Assembly: GCF_964340395.1 (NCBI RefSeq)
Contig: NC_135554.1
Coordinates: 24,815,592 to 24,879,591, forward strand
Origin: Glandiceps talaboti
Taxonomy: Eukaryota; Hemichordata; Enteropneusta; Spengelidae
DNA: 64,000 bases
Reading direction: 5' to 3'
This document shows, in pieces, positions 54,201 to 63,385 of this stretch. The notes under the pieces are model-generated. The model saw nothing but the letters and a program-made list of their open reading frames with translations. It made no database searches and was not told where the DNA came from. The translations under genes and the position numbers were made by a program. Numbering within the stretch: position 1 is the stretch's first letter; every line of letters begins with the position of its first letter.

Positions 54201-56377
54201 TTTGCAGTCACTGATTCAGCTTGATGCGCCTACCTATTCTGTAATTTAATAAATGCAAAATGATACATTTACAGTCACTGATTCAGCTTGACTCTACATA
54301 CGGAGACATCCTTTGGAGAAATAAAAATTACAGTAGTTTTGACTCAAGATTATTAGAGAAACATGCATATTGCAGTTGATTGGTATCCAATAGTAATCTT
54401 TTGTCAAATGCATGTTATTATTGAACAATTGTAAATGACAAAAATCATGTCCAGTAAGCTTCAAAATTGTACACAATGTGTATACATCAACATATACATT
54501 GTACATGCAGACTGTTTTTGTGTTGGAAATACAATGTAAGTGACTAATGACAGTGCCCTCTATGGTCAGAATGTCTCTTCTCCTGTTTTCATGCATCCTC
54601 CAAACTTTAATACATATGCCTCCATCTTGTAGATTTCCACAATTAACATAGATTTATGATTGTTGATTCATTGAATTGAAACAAACACTATTTATCTCAA
54701 AGTATATTTGATTGAATATTGTGTCATATTTGACTATTTATGGTGCATGTATGTATCTTACTATGCTGATATTTGTACTAAAATAAACCATTTGAACGTA
54801 AGCTTAACATGTGATGTGTAAATAGATTAAGAAAGAACCATTAAGAATATATAGTCATATGTTCAGATATAATGCTCTTTATAAATTAGCCTAGAGTATT
54901 TCTATGTAGAGTCCAGCCCAGTTTATGTATGTGGACTTTAATATAATACTGCCCTAAATACATTTCTAGGTCCTACCTCAGATAGGAGTTTTTGTACTTC
55001 TAGAACTGTGTATGGTACAGACTCATGAGTGTCCACATATTGAATACATGTATATTCAGGATTTTTTTCAGGAGACCTGTCACCTCCTGTAAGTGTCCTA
55101 AGTCAGGATGGTTGAAGGTGATCTCCTGTCGGAGTCCTGTAGGTGTCCAAAATCAGGGTTTATTTTTGCACCCATATCAATACAGCTTCTGACTCATTAG
55201 GTCTTTATATTAATACCTATCTTCTATTTAAACTAAATGTTGTTAGATGTAGATGTAATTTCAGTCCTAACTTAAGCAGTAAAGCATTTGCTATTTGGTA
55301 TTTCCCTTCTTCTCTGCCTCCTTTCCTCTCCATAATGAGATACCTTTTAAGCTTCTAATACCTGTAAACTGCATGAAACAAAACTGTAAAAGAACCATCA
55401 CTAGATATAAACATCAGTTCTATATACCTTGTGTATATCTTTCTCTTTTCTTTTTATCCATATTCAGTTGTCCTGATATAGTTCTCTCTCTTTTCTCTTT
55501 TCCTTTTGCCTCTTCATCATTTCACTGGTTCATCATTGTGTCACTCCAATACAGGCACCTCATTCTTTATTTTAACGGGTAAATCATTTACCATGTGTGA
55601 ATTAATTTCATGTTGATTGTAATTTTATATGCATCTTATGAATGTGTAACAACTGTGCATGGAATTTGTAAGCTGTGCAGCATTCGCATTGACTTTAAGG
55701 GCATGAAAGCTGACATTGTTTTGGGGGTAATTTTGGAGTGGTAAGCTATAGATGAGTTTGAATGGTGCATGAAGGAATGAATATGATGATGATGATGATG
55801 ATGATGATGCTACAGCTATTGTCTGACAAATAATGGTGTGCTGATTGGTTATCAGTACCTGTACACCATCTGCTAAATCAGAAATCAACAAGCGAATATG
55901 AAATAATTCAAATTTATCATTATTGAAAGAACATCTTGGAAATTACATGCATTGTATCAACTTAAATTTTGAAAAAAATCACAAATCAAATTTTGATTAT
56001 TCTTTTGAAGGCCAGTGTCAGGTTTAGATTTAGGTGTAACATACATGTACAGTTGTCTGGCAACCCCCCCCCCCCCCCCCAACAAAAGAATAATCCTATC
56101 TAATGATCCATTGATAAGATAGTTGTAATCCAAGAGTATGGGATTCAAGCATTGGGGTTTCAATTCTGTTTGGTGATCTTGACAGCGTCATCTCAGTGAT
56201 ACTCACCTGAAGCAAGATGTAGATGATTGATATTGAGTTTCTTAACCATTGTCAATTAAACTGAAGATAGAGAGAGCTGTTGAAAACAGAACCAGTGTAT
56301 CAAAATGTTATAAATTAAAATACCCATTGTCTAAAGAATTAATATTTGAAGTAAGAACCCATCCACATCTGGATATG

Positions 56378-56435
<58 letters not shown>

Positions 56436-59400
56436 ACACACCAAATAAAAAATACATACACCACGAAAAAAGAAATTGATGGCAGAGAGAAGTCTGAAAC
56501 ACAAAAATAACCTTCCCTACTTCAGTGAAGACAACTGCAGAGCTAAGCATGAACAAGCAAATGACATCTGCCCCATATACACACTTGTTCTAAAGTACTA
56601 AATAAAAAGAACAGTAACTGTCATAAATAGTAGACTGAGTGACAGGTTTGAGAGTAAAAAAAAAATTCACGTCATCGCACCAATTTAGACAAAATGTCCT
56701 GACCAGAAACAATTCACTCTTTTTTTTCGACCCAACTTGTACGTAATTATTGATGAAATCATGAAAAACAAGAATATTTGAAATTACTTTTGAGGTTGTT
56801 TGTAATTTCAAAGATCAGAAGGTCGGAAACTAAAAAATCAGTCACTCAATTCAACCTTGATAAAGATTTTTTTTTTTTTTTTTTAACAATTTTTTTTAAT
56901 TTTATTTATATCACTAAAAAAAAAGATTTATGAAAATGATTTAATATTTAATTTATTGATAATAAATTAGCATTGATAATGATCTTTTATATATTTAAGT
57001 ATGTCCACACATTTGTTGTTTGGATGTTCATAATAGGTTCATTGCTGATCAGATTGTCTGCTCACAGTGGACATAGTTATGTTGCCACAGTGTTGACCCA
57101 AAGTGAACTTTGACCCCATGTTTGGAGTGTTTTGGGTGTGTGTGATCCATGCTTGATATCGCGTGGCAAAGCTGATCATTTAGCACACAATATTAGTCAT
57201 GGTGGTCTACAGGTACACCCAGCCACAGTGGTTTAATACACGGCATCATCACTACCAGCTGTTTTGATTAATGCATTCAGCTCGGCATTGTCTACCGGCT
57301 ATATTTGGCAACACCAGGCCACTTGTTATATATAGGACTCTGAATGTGTGTGTGTGTGCAGGACTGGAGTAGTAATGTCAAAGAAAAATATATTCATCTA
57401 TAAGATGTGGCGACGTGGTAGTCGTAGGTTCCGTAAGGGTAAAAAGAAGTCTCGTAGCAGCAATCATAGTTTTCACGCTGAGCATCATCACCTTCAAAGT
57501 CATCCTTCATCTTATGCCATTACAGCTCGCGATGCCGAAGAACGAAGAAAATGGGTGAATGGACTGGAGGAGACCATTGTCAGACATTCACAGCCACAAA
57601 GGGTAAGTTTACATGTATAATCTAATACCAGTAATTATTAATTATGTCAATGTTTTGTAACTGATACGATGGAACACCAGAAGATAAACGTTACCCTTGA
57701 AATCATACCAGTATCTCAAATAAATATGTCTGTTTCACTGATGCCATTTCATTCAACAAGTGTCATAATTATAAATGTGTGTATATTTCATGATGATGTC
57801 TATTTCCTTTTTCGTGCCAATTTCCCATATTTTAACCCTTATCGTGACTACATATAAAGGTAGGGTGTATATTTCTTATCATTGCTATTTAAATTAGGGA
57901 AGTGAGGCATAGTTCTATCGAGTGCGTACATATTTTTGTTTTACCTCGTATACCAACCATCATCACGTCGTCATTTCCAAATCCAAACATTTCCACCCTG
58001 TCAAAAAATAACTTCACTTGAGAGCATTATCATACCTCAGCTGCTGGGAGGAAGGGTATGTCATCTGTAAAAAATTAGTGATGAATTTGTAACTCCACCT
58101 AAATGTGATATCATAGTTCAGGTATCGCCACACACCTTTGCCTACATTTATTATTTACATATCAACGGACTGTATACTCATCACAATATCGGGCATTGTT
58201 ATGGTATCCCTAGCATGTCTATAAATATCACAATATCGTATTAGTACCTTCATTTGCGGGATATTATTTTCTGCAAATTAATATATAAATCCATATTTTC
58301 AAATATATATAGTGATATGAACAACCAGTTATTTAGTTTAGTGAAATGTACATGTTAAATAAATTTAGCATAACGTGTATATTTTACTCTTAAAAAGTCA
58401 TTGATAAGGGTCAGATTGCAGCAAATTAATTATGCAAGTTCATATTTGTAATTCTACATAATGAAATGTACAAGCAATCATTTAGTTTAATGAAATGTAC
58501 ATTTTAAGTAAATTAATGTAACCATCTAATACTTTACTCTTAACAAAGGCATTAATGATCATCAGATTACAGCAGATTAATTATATGCAAATTTATGTTT
58601 TATTTACACTAATGAAATGTACAACCAATCGTTTCATTTAGTGAAATGTATATCTTAGTGAATTTTGTCAGAGTGGTTTTATGGTGAAACAATCCTAACA
58701 TGATAACTTTTCTGTGGTGTACATATCATTTCTGAAGGTTAGATTGCAGTAAATTAATTATGCAAATTCATATTTATTGATACGTAGTGAAATGTACAAC
58801 AAATAATACAGTTCAGTGAAATTTACAACCAATCACATAATTCAGTGAAATGTACATTGCAGACAACCTTTCCATACTGTAATTACGGCATGATATGGAC
58901 GTCAGATTTAAGATAAACAGCTAATCTGTATGTGTAGATTTTTATAAACATTGAATTGCTCATTTCAACTTTGTTCCCAGTGACATCTCACCTGACAAAG
59001 AAAAACACAACCTGTCACTGATACGTCACACATTCAAAAAATATCTTTATCGCATATAATTACATGTATACAAACATAATACATTCACAAAATCACCACG
59101 GAAAAGTTTCTGAACAGAAATAAGGAAAAACTGATAAAAAAATTATGTAAACCAACCCCAGACATGTAAAAAGTACAAATGTACAAATGTACCATCTGAC
59201 ACGTTTTGTTTTTTTAAATTAATGTATCTGTATACTGTCATTGTTTGGTTTGATATCACCATAATCTCTTTTTGTCGACTGGTTTAGTATAAAGAATTGG
59301 TTTCTGTGCTCTATGATTTGAGATGAAAACCTATTTCCTTCTTTTCAAGCAACAAACAAAAATATAAATTGACCTCGGTACTAAGATGTGACACAAATTT

Positions 59401-61500
59401 AAAAACTCTACCAGCATTATGCAGAAATACCTTGACTTGGCATTATACATGACACCTTGACTTAATCCTGTTTTTTTCCATCTTTTCATTTTTTGTGACA
59501 AACAAATGACCTCATGATCCTGATAGAAAGAGGATCGTGTCTGTTGTTGTGTTTTCTTACAAGGTCAGACATAAAAGTTTAAATATATTGTGTCACCAAA
59601 CTTTTGGGGAACTTAGTTTAAAAGATCAAAAACCAGAAAGGGAAAACTGTATGCTCATAACAAAACTTAGTCTAGTTCCTATACAATATTGTTACAATTT
59701 ATACCTTCACTCAATTTAAAAGGTTTCCATGCAATACTGACTAAAAATTTACAGAGTTTTACCAGGTCAACCAATAGTGTAGTATATGTTTGCTTATATG
59801 TGTAGTATATGTTTAGTTCAGATGAGTAAGTGAGTGGAGAATCTGAAAATAAATTACATCTTCCCTTTCATTCAAATCCATAATTTTGAAGTGTAAAAAG
59901 ACGCAAGGACTCAGGTAGATTTTATGTTTGGATGACCCTGAGTATCAAAAACACATGTACACGAAACAACATGTTAACGAGTTAAAAGGTCAAACTTACA
60001 TCATTGTGTGTTTGTTTTGGTTTTTGCCAAGTTTTAGAGGACTCTTGTAAAAAAGACAGATAAAATATGTAGAAAGACATTCATATATTGGTCATCACAC
60101 CTGACATTCACATCTGACCACAGGCACTCGAATCAATCTGTATGATTTGGGGGGGGGGGGGGGGGGGGGATGTATATGAATATACATTTATACTATATAT
60201 TTCTTTTTAAAATCATACACATTGATTCGAGTGCCTGTGCATCCGACAACAACGTACCCATCCAGAAAAGTACCACCTCTCTATTATAATAAATTAGTGG
60301 TAGGAATGTCATTGTTTTAGCTGCAGATATTGGACTTTGTTTTAAACTTGATTGTGAAGTGCACAAAGTTCAGAATTCTCATTGTTGAAGGCCTAAGTTT
60401 AGATAAGAAGTCAAATTTATTATGTTGGACAGTAATCTAAGATACAATGGTGAGTGCTGGCTGATAGCTTGACACTGAATGTCTGTATCTTACAGACTAA
60501 ATTTATGTGTGAAAAACAATTATTTGGTAGAATATATAGAAAAAAAGTTGGACCAGAAGAAAAGAATGATCCTATGTGATCCATATCACTCCACTGATAT
60601 GATAACACTGATGTGAGAATCTCGGATTGAATCTGTGATCTTTAAATTTTTGTGTCGAGACTGATGCTTCTGACTTAGACTGTCGACAGTTGTTCAGGCC
60701 TTTTTTGCTACTTTTCATCTAAAACAAAATTCGTCGCCTCGCTCCGTAGCACTGAATACTAATGCATACTGATAAGAACTGCGATTGCCACAGATTGCCG
60801 AAGGCACGAACTGTGAGTGCCAAAGGGACAAACTCATGCCTCCAGCACTCGCTTATCAGTATGCGGTTATAGTACTGCTCCGGATCGGAGCGAGGCAACA
60901 ACTTTAGTTTCTGATAAAACGTAGCAAAAAAGGCACGAACGACTGTCAACAGTCTACTTTTGACTGTACTCTCCCACACTTCCAGATTTGATCAAAGTCT
61001 GATCACCATCCTTATCGATATCATGGTGTAATTTGATGTTAATATGATAAACTATTATACATGTGTTTAGGTCATAAATCCTTGTTTACATGGTAAACAT
61101 TACACAATGTCCAATTTGATCCACTTCCTGAATTTTAATCAAAATTATGTAAATTTCAAACTCATATATTTCTGACTAGGTATATAGATTCATTGTTGAT
61201 ATAAGTTTACAGGAATTTGTTGTAAATCAGAAGCTCATAAAATCAAAGAAAATGAATTGTTGACATACAGACATAACATAAGTTGGTACATTGATAAACT
61301 GGAAAATACTAAAATAATTGGAAATTGAAAAACAGAAATGGATCTGTAAAGAAACAGGATTAGACAAACACTAAACGTAAAAAAAAATCTAAATGAATCT
61401 AAAATATTTATTTGTTTATTTATTTATTTGTGTATGTATGTATGTATGTATGTATGTATGTATGTATGTATATGTGTGTGTATGTATGTATGTATGTATG

Positions 61501-61533
<33 letters not shown>

Positions 61534-61770
61534 GTGTGTATGTATGTATGTATGTATGTGTATGTATGTATGTATGTATGTATGTATATGTGTGTATGTA
61601 TGTATGTATGTATGTATGTATGTATGTATGTATGTATGTATGTATGTATATGTGTGTATGTATGTGTGTGTGTATGTATGTATGTATGTATGTATGTATA
61701 TGTGTGTATGTATGTATGTGTATGTATGTATGTATGTATGTATGTATGTATGTATGTATGTATTATGTAT

Positions 61771-61813
<43 letters not shown>

Positions 61814-62949
61814 TTGAGTACACATAACATATTGGGAATTATTAAAGATACAATAAATTGAAAAGAACAAAATAGAAATAAAACTAAACTACTGAAGTTT
61901 AGTTACTGATAACAAAATACAAACCAAAATAAATAAATAAATAAGAAAGAAATTCATTTTAAAAGGATTGTTGTGTACATTCTGAACAATTAAACTTTGA
62001 GAAAGTTGACATATTAAATTGCTATATCTAAAATATAGGCCTAGAGGTATGGACTAGTATATATTTTTATCAGTCCTTGTTCCTTGAACTTATTTTCTAC
62101 TTGGAGAGTATTACAACATTTATTCTGTAAATTTGGATGAAAAATACTACAGCTGTTTTGTTCTGTGTAAGAAATGGGTGAAAAAAAAAATTTGTTATAA
62201 GGTAACAAATTCATTACAAGAGTAATTTTTTCCAGATTTTTCTTTTGTTTTCCTGACTTTACCTATAGAGAATGTTTTCACATATAAGAAAATTAGTTTT
62301 TATATATTTGTCAACTTGTTAATTCTTTTTTTTCAGTTTGTATGTAAAATCACACTGTCAGTAACAATAACCAGTGTTTTTACTCAGTTTGGTAAATAGG
62401 TAAAATCTATCGGAGTTCCCCAGTCATTTTACCTAGGTTCCAAAGCATAAATTTGCATAAAGCCTTCAGGAAGTACTGCCCTTTTTTTATCCCTTTCCTC
62501 CCCCTGTTATCGAGGTTCCCTAACCTTAGCAAGAAAGACTGATGACACACATGATACTGCTAGTAGTTGAGCAGGAACAACACTCCTGTGCCACTCACTG
62601 TTGAGATTAAATTCTGCTTCTGTTTCTGTTTACTCGGATTCTGTTTAATCATAGCAACCACAAAACATACAAGTCAGAAATAATAGCCACAAGGATCAAT
62701 GAGAACTAGCTACAATGCTACATGGCATGTTTGTTTGTTTACTGTAAGTTGTTTTTCTTGTTTCATTTACAGTGTGATATATCTGATAGCTATATTCCAA
62801 CACTTGAAGATTTTGACAAGAAACTTGTAGAAGCCGATGCATACCTCCAAATTTTAATAACGCAGGAAAGCGAACTTGTTAGTAAGATTGACAAGTGTGA
62901 AAGTGAAGAAGAAAAGAGGAGATATGAAGGACTGAAAACTTCAGCTGCA
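36257..62949 (+). CDS. OSBPL9: oxysterol-binding protein-related protein 9-like, 5' part
   Basis: Five exons join in frame: 36257-36364, 49699-49749, 51477-51555, 57526-57602, 62773-62949 (164 codons). The start has context AAAATGG and reads [20 protein letters not shown]. Residues 1-105 are a complete PH domain: [45 protein letters not shown], and [20 protein letters not shown] with the conserved C-terminal Trp. Residues 106-164 begin the helical region ([20 protein letters not shown]). Identity to vertebrate ORP9 is high throughout. ORP9 is a PI4P-dependent lipid-transfer protein at ER-Golgi contact sites, its PH domain binding PI4P; the FFAT motif and ORD domain should lie downstream of the window. 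No following exon is visible in 62950-64000. Intron 1 is 13.3 kb. Confidence 0.95.
36764..36816. mobile_element. CATAGAC-type mini hairpin, perfect palindrome with exact 7-bp repeat
   Basis: The unit 36771-36809 has perfect 19-bp arms (CATAGACAGTGGAGGGGAG and its reverse complement) around a single T. TGGAAAT flanks it exactly on both sides (36764-36770, 36810-36816). It lies 400 bp inside OSBPL9 intron 1. Confidence 0.75.
37983..38301. mobile_element. non-autonomous element, TAGTCTAG ends, 9-bp flanking repeat
   Basis: The element 37992-38292 begins TAGTCTAGTTCCTAT and ends TAGGAACTAGACTA. Flanks are ACATGTATA (37983-37991) and ACATGTATT (38293-38301), eight of nine identical. A one-ended fragment of the same family is at 59668-59702. 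OSBPL9 intron 1. Confidence 0.7.
39255..39279. mobile_element. decayed CATAGAC-type hairpin
   Basis: CATAGACCCTCCACGAGGGTCTGTG folds back on itself, but the flanks GTCCGTC and GTTTACC are not duplicates, so this copy is old or not an insertion. Single-arm versions of the same CATAGACCCTCCAC motif also occur at 32430 and 35434. Confidence 0.4.
40048..40089. mobile_element. CATAGAC-type mini hairpin with exact 7-bp repeat
   Basis: The unit 40055-40082 starts CATAGACCTTTC and ends AATGTCTATG (28 bp). ATCCCAA flanks it exactly at 40048-40054 and 40083-40089. OSBPL9 intron 1. Confidence 0.65.
40252..40588. repeat. dispersed fold-back repeat, copy 2
   Basis: Homologous to 24077-24371 over its length, with the same fold-back head (TTTGTTCAGCC ... 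CCTGAATGAA) and the same tail (TAATATCAAAGAAAAATC, TTTTGACTCATATTT, GAACACAGCAGAACCAGTGA). OSBPL9 intron 1. Confidence 0.7.
41631..41734. mobile_element. 87-bp fold-back element with exact flanking repeat
   Basis: CTAGTCTTGGTTACCCAGCC at 41640 is matched by GGCTGGGTAACCAAGACTAG ending at 41726, with further pairing of TTGAGGG to CCCTCAA inside. GAAAACCCC occurs at 41631-41639 and again at 41726-41734. The insertion lies at the edge of a dispersed repeat whose other copy (53258) reads GAAAACCTCAACATGCATTC without the insert. Confidence 0.7.
41735..41910. repeat. dispersed repeat family copy (12521, 53262)
   Basis: CATTCTCAGTTAAAA, CTCAGGGGTCA, AAATCCAAAA and CAGATTGTTGATTTCCTTGA occur in the same order at 53262-53450; the second half is also seen at 12521-12637. 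Confidence 0.65.
42933..43223. mobile_element. fold-back element with long imperfect arms
   Basis: The ends ACAGCTCATTT and AAATGAGCTGT start arms of about 110 bp that also match at GATACAACCACG versus CGTGGTTGTATC and at TGAAATAAACTA-type motifs. No flanking duplication is obvious. A half copy lies at 27762-27925. Confidence 0.7.
43738..44122. mobile_element. 367-bp fold-back element with exact 9-bp target duplication
   Basis: GAGGTACAG at 43738-43746 is repeated at 44114-44122. The element 43747-44113 starts TAGACTCTCTTACAG and ends CTGTGAGAGAGTCTA. Almost its whole length folds back; the innermost 35-bp arms (43876-43910 and 43926-43960, CGTTGACGTGTGACTGCGAC at the outer end) are perfect around a 15-nt loop. 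Long terminal inverted repeats and a 9-bp duplication fit a Mutator-like MITE. Much more GC-rich than its surroundings. Confidence 0.8.
44219..44350. mobile_element. half-length fold-back element between 11-bp direct repeats
   Basis: CCCAGTTCCCT occurs at 44219-44229 and 44340-44350. The 110 bp between correspond to only the right arm of the element at 53935-54159 (TGGGAAGG-GGCGATCACTC ... CTTTCACCACAT ... TTTTAATCAGATTG). The left arm is missing exactly from the flank to the loop. Confidence 0.6.
46547..46650. repeat. impure (TG)n microsatellite
   Basis: TG-rich run with GCATGCGTGCG interruptions and a GTCT tail in OSBPL9 intron 1. Confidence 0.9.
47453..47716. mobile_element. non-autonomous element with about 49-bp terminal inverted repeats
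   Basis: The left end AGAAACAGGCTTCCCACAGA and its continuation (TACAAATATAAACAACA) are matched in reverse complement by the right end (TGTTTATATTTGTAATGAGT ... GGGAAGCCTGTTTCT), nearly without mismatch. Interior non-coding; no clear flanking duplication. OSBPL9 intron 1. Confidence 0.75.
49789..49839 (+). repeat. (GTGTG) pentanucleotide microsatellite beside OSBPL9 exon 2
   Basis: GGTGT is repeated about ten times starting 40 nt after the exon 2 donor. The transcribed strand is G-rich, but runs of three or more G are too few for an obvious quadruplex. Confidence 0.95.
50284..50549 (+). mobile_element. tRNA-derived SINE
   Basis: GCTGGTGTCCGAGTGGTTAA looks like a class II tRNA 5' half with an A-box, followed at about 50333 by GTTTGAACCC, a degenerate B-box. 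Then come a central motif CCCCGGGTACTCTGGTTTCC and a tail ending in (ATT)n at 50532-50549. Head, body and simple-repeat tail are the normal SINE layout. The tRNA body is not foldable as a functional tRNA. Lies in OSBPL9 intron 2. Confidence 0.7.
52029..52367. mobile_element. fold-back MITE flanked by TTAA
   Basis: AGTGGCCATATGGATGAG at 52033 pairs with CTCATCCATATGGCCACT ending at 52363, and pairing continues for about 140 bp per arm (e.g. AAAACAATTCTATCATGGCT with its complement). TTAA lies at 52029-52032 and 52364-52367. TTAA duplications are typical of piggyBac and Kolobok relatives. OSBPL9 intron 3. Confidence 0.75.
53262..53450. repeat. dispersed repeat family copy (12521, 41735)
   Basis: Most complete of three copies: CATTCTCAGTTAAAAACAAGG, TCAGGGGTCAGTG, GTCAAAATGATCTCAAAATC, ATGGCCACCAAATATTGTG and TTTCCTTGACAACAAGAT, each given as a separate motif. 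OSBPL9 intron 3. Confidence 0.65.
53925..54169. mobile_element. 225-bp fold-back element with 10-bp flanking repeat
   Basis: GGGCCTACCT (53925-53934) and GGGCATACCT (54160-54169) flank an element beginning CAATCTGATTAAAATCC and ending GATTTTAATCAGATTG. Arms pair through GTGGTGAAAG/CTTTCACCAC and GAGTGATTGCCGCCTTCCCA with its complement, leaving a 5-9-nt loop. Confidence 0.75.
54161..54292. repeat. 66-bp tandem duplication
   Basis: Two near-identical units (54161-54225 and 54226-54292) share TACCTATTCTGTAATTT, AATGATACATTT and CAGTCACTGATTCAGCTTGA. The first overlaps the right flank of the preceding fold-back element. Confidence 0.9.
56379..56442. repeat. (CA)n microsatellite
   Basis: CA run in OSBPL9 intron 3. 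A C-run (about 56065-56081), a poly-T stretch (about 56867-56884) and a short (GAT)n at 55783-55808 are other simple repeats in the same intron. Confidence 0.95.
57361..57525 (+). other. open basic segment in frame with OSBPL9 exon 4
   Basis: The intron immediately before exon 4 is open in the exon's frame from ATG 57375: [20 protein letters not shown], then [21 protein letters not shown], then [10 protein letters not shown] of exon 4. The Arg/Lys/Ser-rich peptide echoes exon 2 ([14 protein letters not shown]). It could be the start of an isoform from an internal promoter. No upstream acceptor has the phase needed to splice it from exon 3, so an in-frame cassette is unlikely. Confidence 0.35.
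58312..58862. repeat. degenerate tandem array of about 150-bp units
   Basis: About four units carry GAAATGTACAACCAATC, TTTAGTTTAGTGAAATGTACA, TTTACTCTTAA-AAAGTCATT and CAGATTGCAG-AAATTAATTATGCAA in order. OSBPL9 intron 4; no coding potential. Confidence 0.75.
59668..59702. mobile_element. terminal fragment of the 37992 element family
   Basis: TAGTCTAGTTCCTATACAAT followed by TTGTTACAATTTA matches the right end of 37992-38292. No partner end lies nearby. Confidence 0.5.
60111..60247. mobile_element. 121-bp fold-back element with 8-bp flanking repeat
   Basis: The element 60119-60239 has ends CACAGGCACTCGAATCAAT and ATTGATTCGAGTGCCTGTG. Flanks are CATCTGAC (60111-60118) and CATCCGAC (60240-60247), seven of eight identical. 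CA...TG ends with an 8-bp duplication fit hAT MITEs. A 19-nt G-run sits in the loop. Confidence 0.65.
60667..60965. mobile_element. 281-bp fold-back element with 9-bp flanking repeat
   Basis: The element 60676-60956 starts TAGACTGTCGACAGT and ends ACTGTCAACAGTCTA, with long arms also pairing at CGCCTCGCTCCG and CGGAGCGAGGC. Flanks are CTTCTGACT (60667-60675) and CTTTTGACT (60957-60965), eight of nine identical. Same end type and flank length as 43747-44113. Confidence 0.72.
61404..61815. repeat. compound (GTAT)n/(TTTA)n microsatellite
   Basis: TTTA at the left, a long GTAT/GTGT tract, then TTTA again to 61815. Open in several frames only because it lacks stops. OSBPL9 intron 4. Confidence 0.97.
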
Positions 62950-62967
62950 GTAAGTACATGTAGATAA

Positions 62968-63385
62968 CATCTTTATCTGGAAATTGTCTCTGGATACAGA
63001 ATGTTCGAAGCACAGAATAGTTCAGTTGTAGTAAGTACATTTATCAAGTTTACCCCTATCGATGTTACACATTGTACTGTTCCTATTGTTTTCTATTGGA
63101 TGGGTCAAACCATTGTAAGGACATAGGGTATATAGTATTTATATTTTATCTGGAAGTTGTTCCAGATACAGAATATATGAACTAATGAAGGGATGAAACG
63201 TTTGGCTGCAGTAAGTATAAAATAGTAAGATAGAAAGATATAAAGTTATAGATATAAAGTTCACCCCATCAATGTTACACATTTGTATCATTCCTATTGT
63301 TTTCTATTGGATGGGTCAAACCATTGTATGTATATAGGATATACAGGGTTCACAGTTTATTTGGAAGTTGTCTCCAGACATTGGC
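62968..63385 (+). repeat. tandem copies of the OSBPL9 exon 5 end and following intron
   Basis: A unit of about 200 bp containing TATCTGGAA-TTGT, a CAGTAAGTA-like donor, GATGTTACACATT, and TTCCTATTGTTTTCTATTGG with ATGGGTCAAACCATTGTA occurs twice and partly a third time. The second unit has GAAGGGATGAAACGTTTGGC then TGCAGTAAGTA at about 63189-63219, a decayed image of the real exon end GAAGGACTGAAAACTTCAGC then TGCAGTAAGTA at 62924-62955. Confidence 0.75.
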
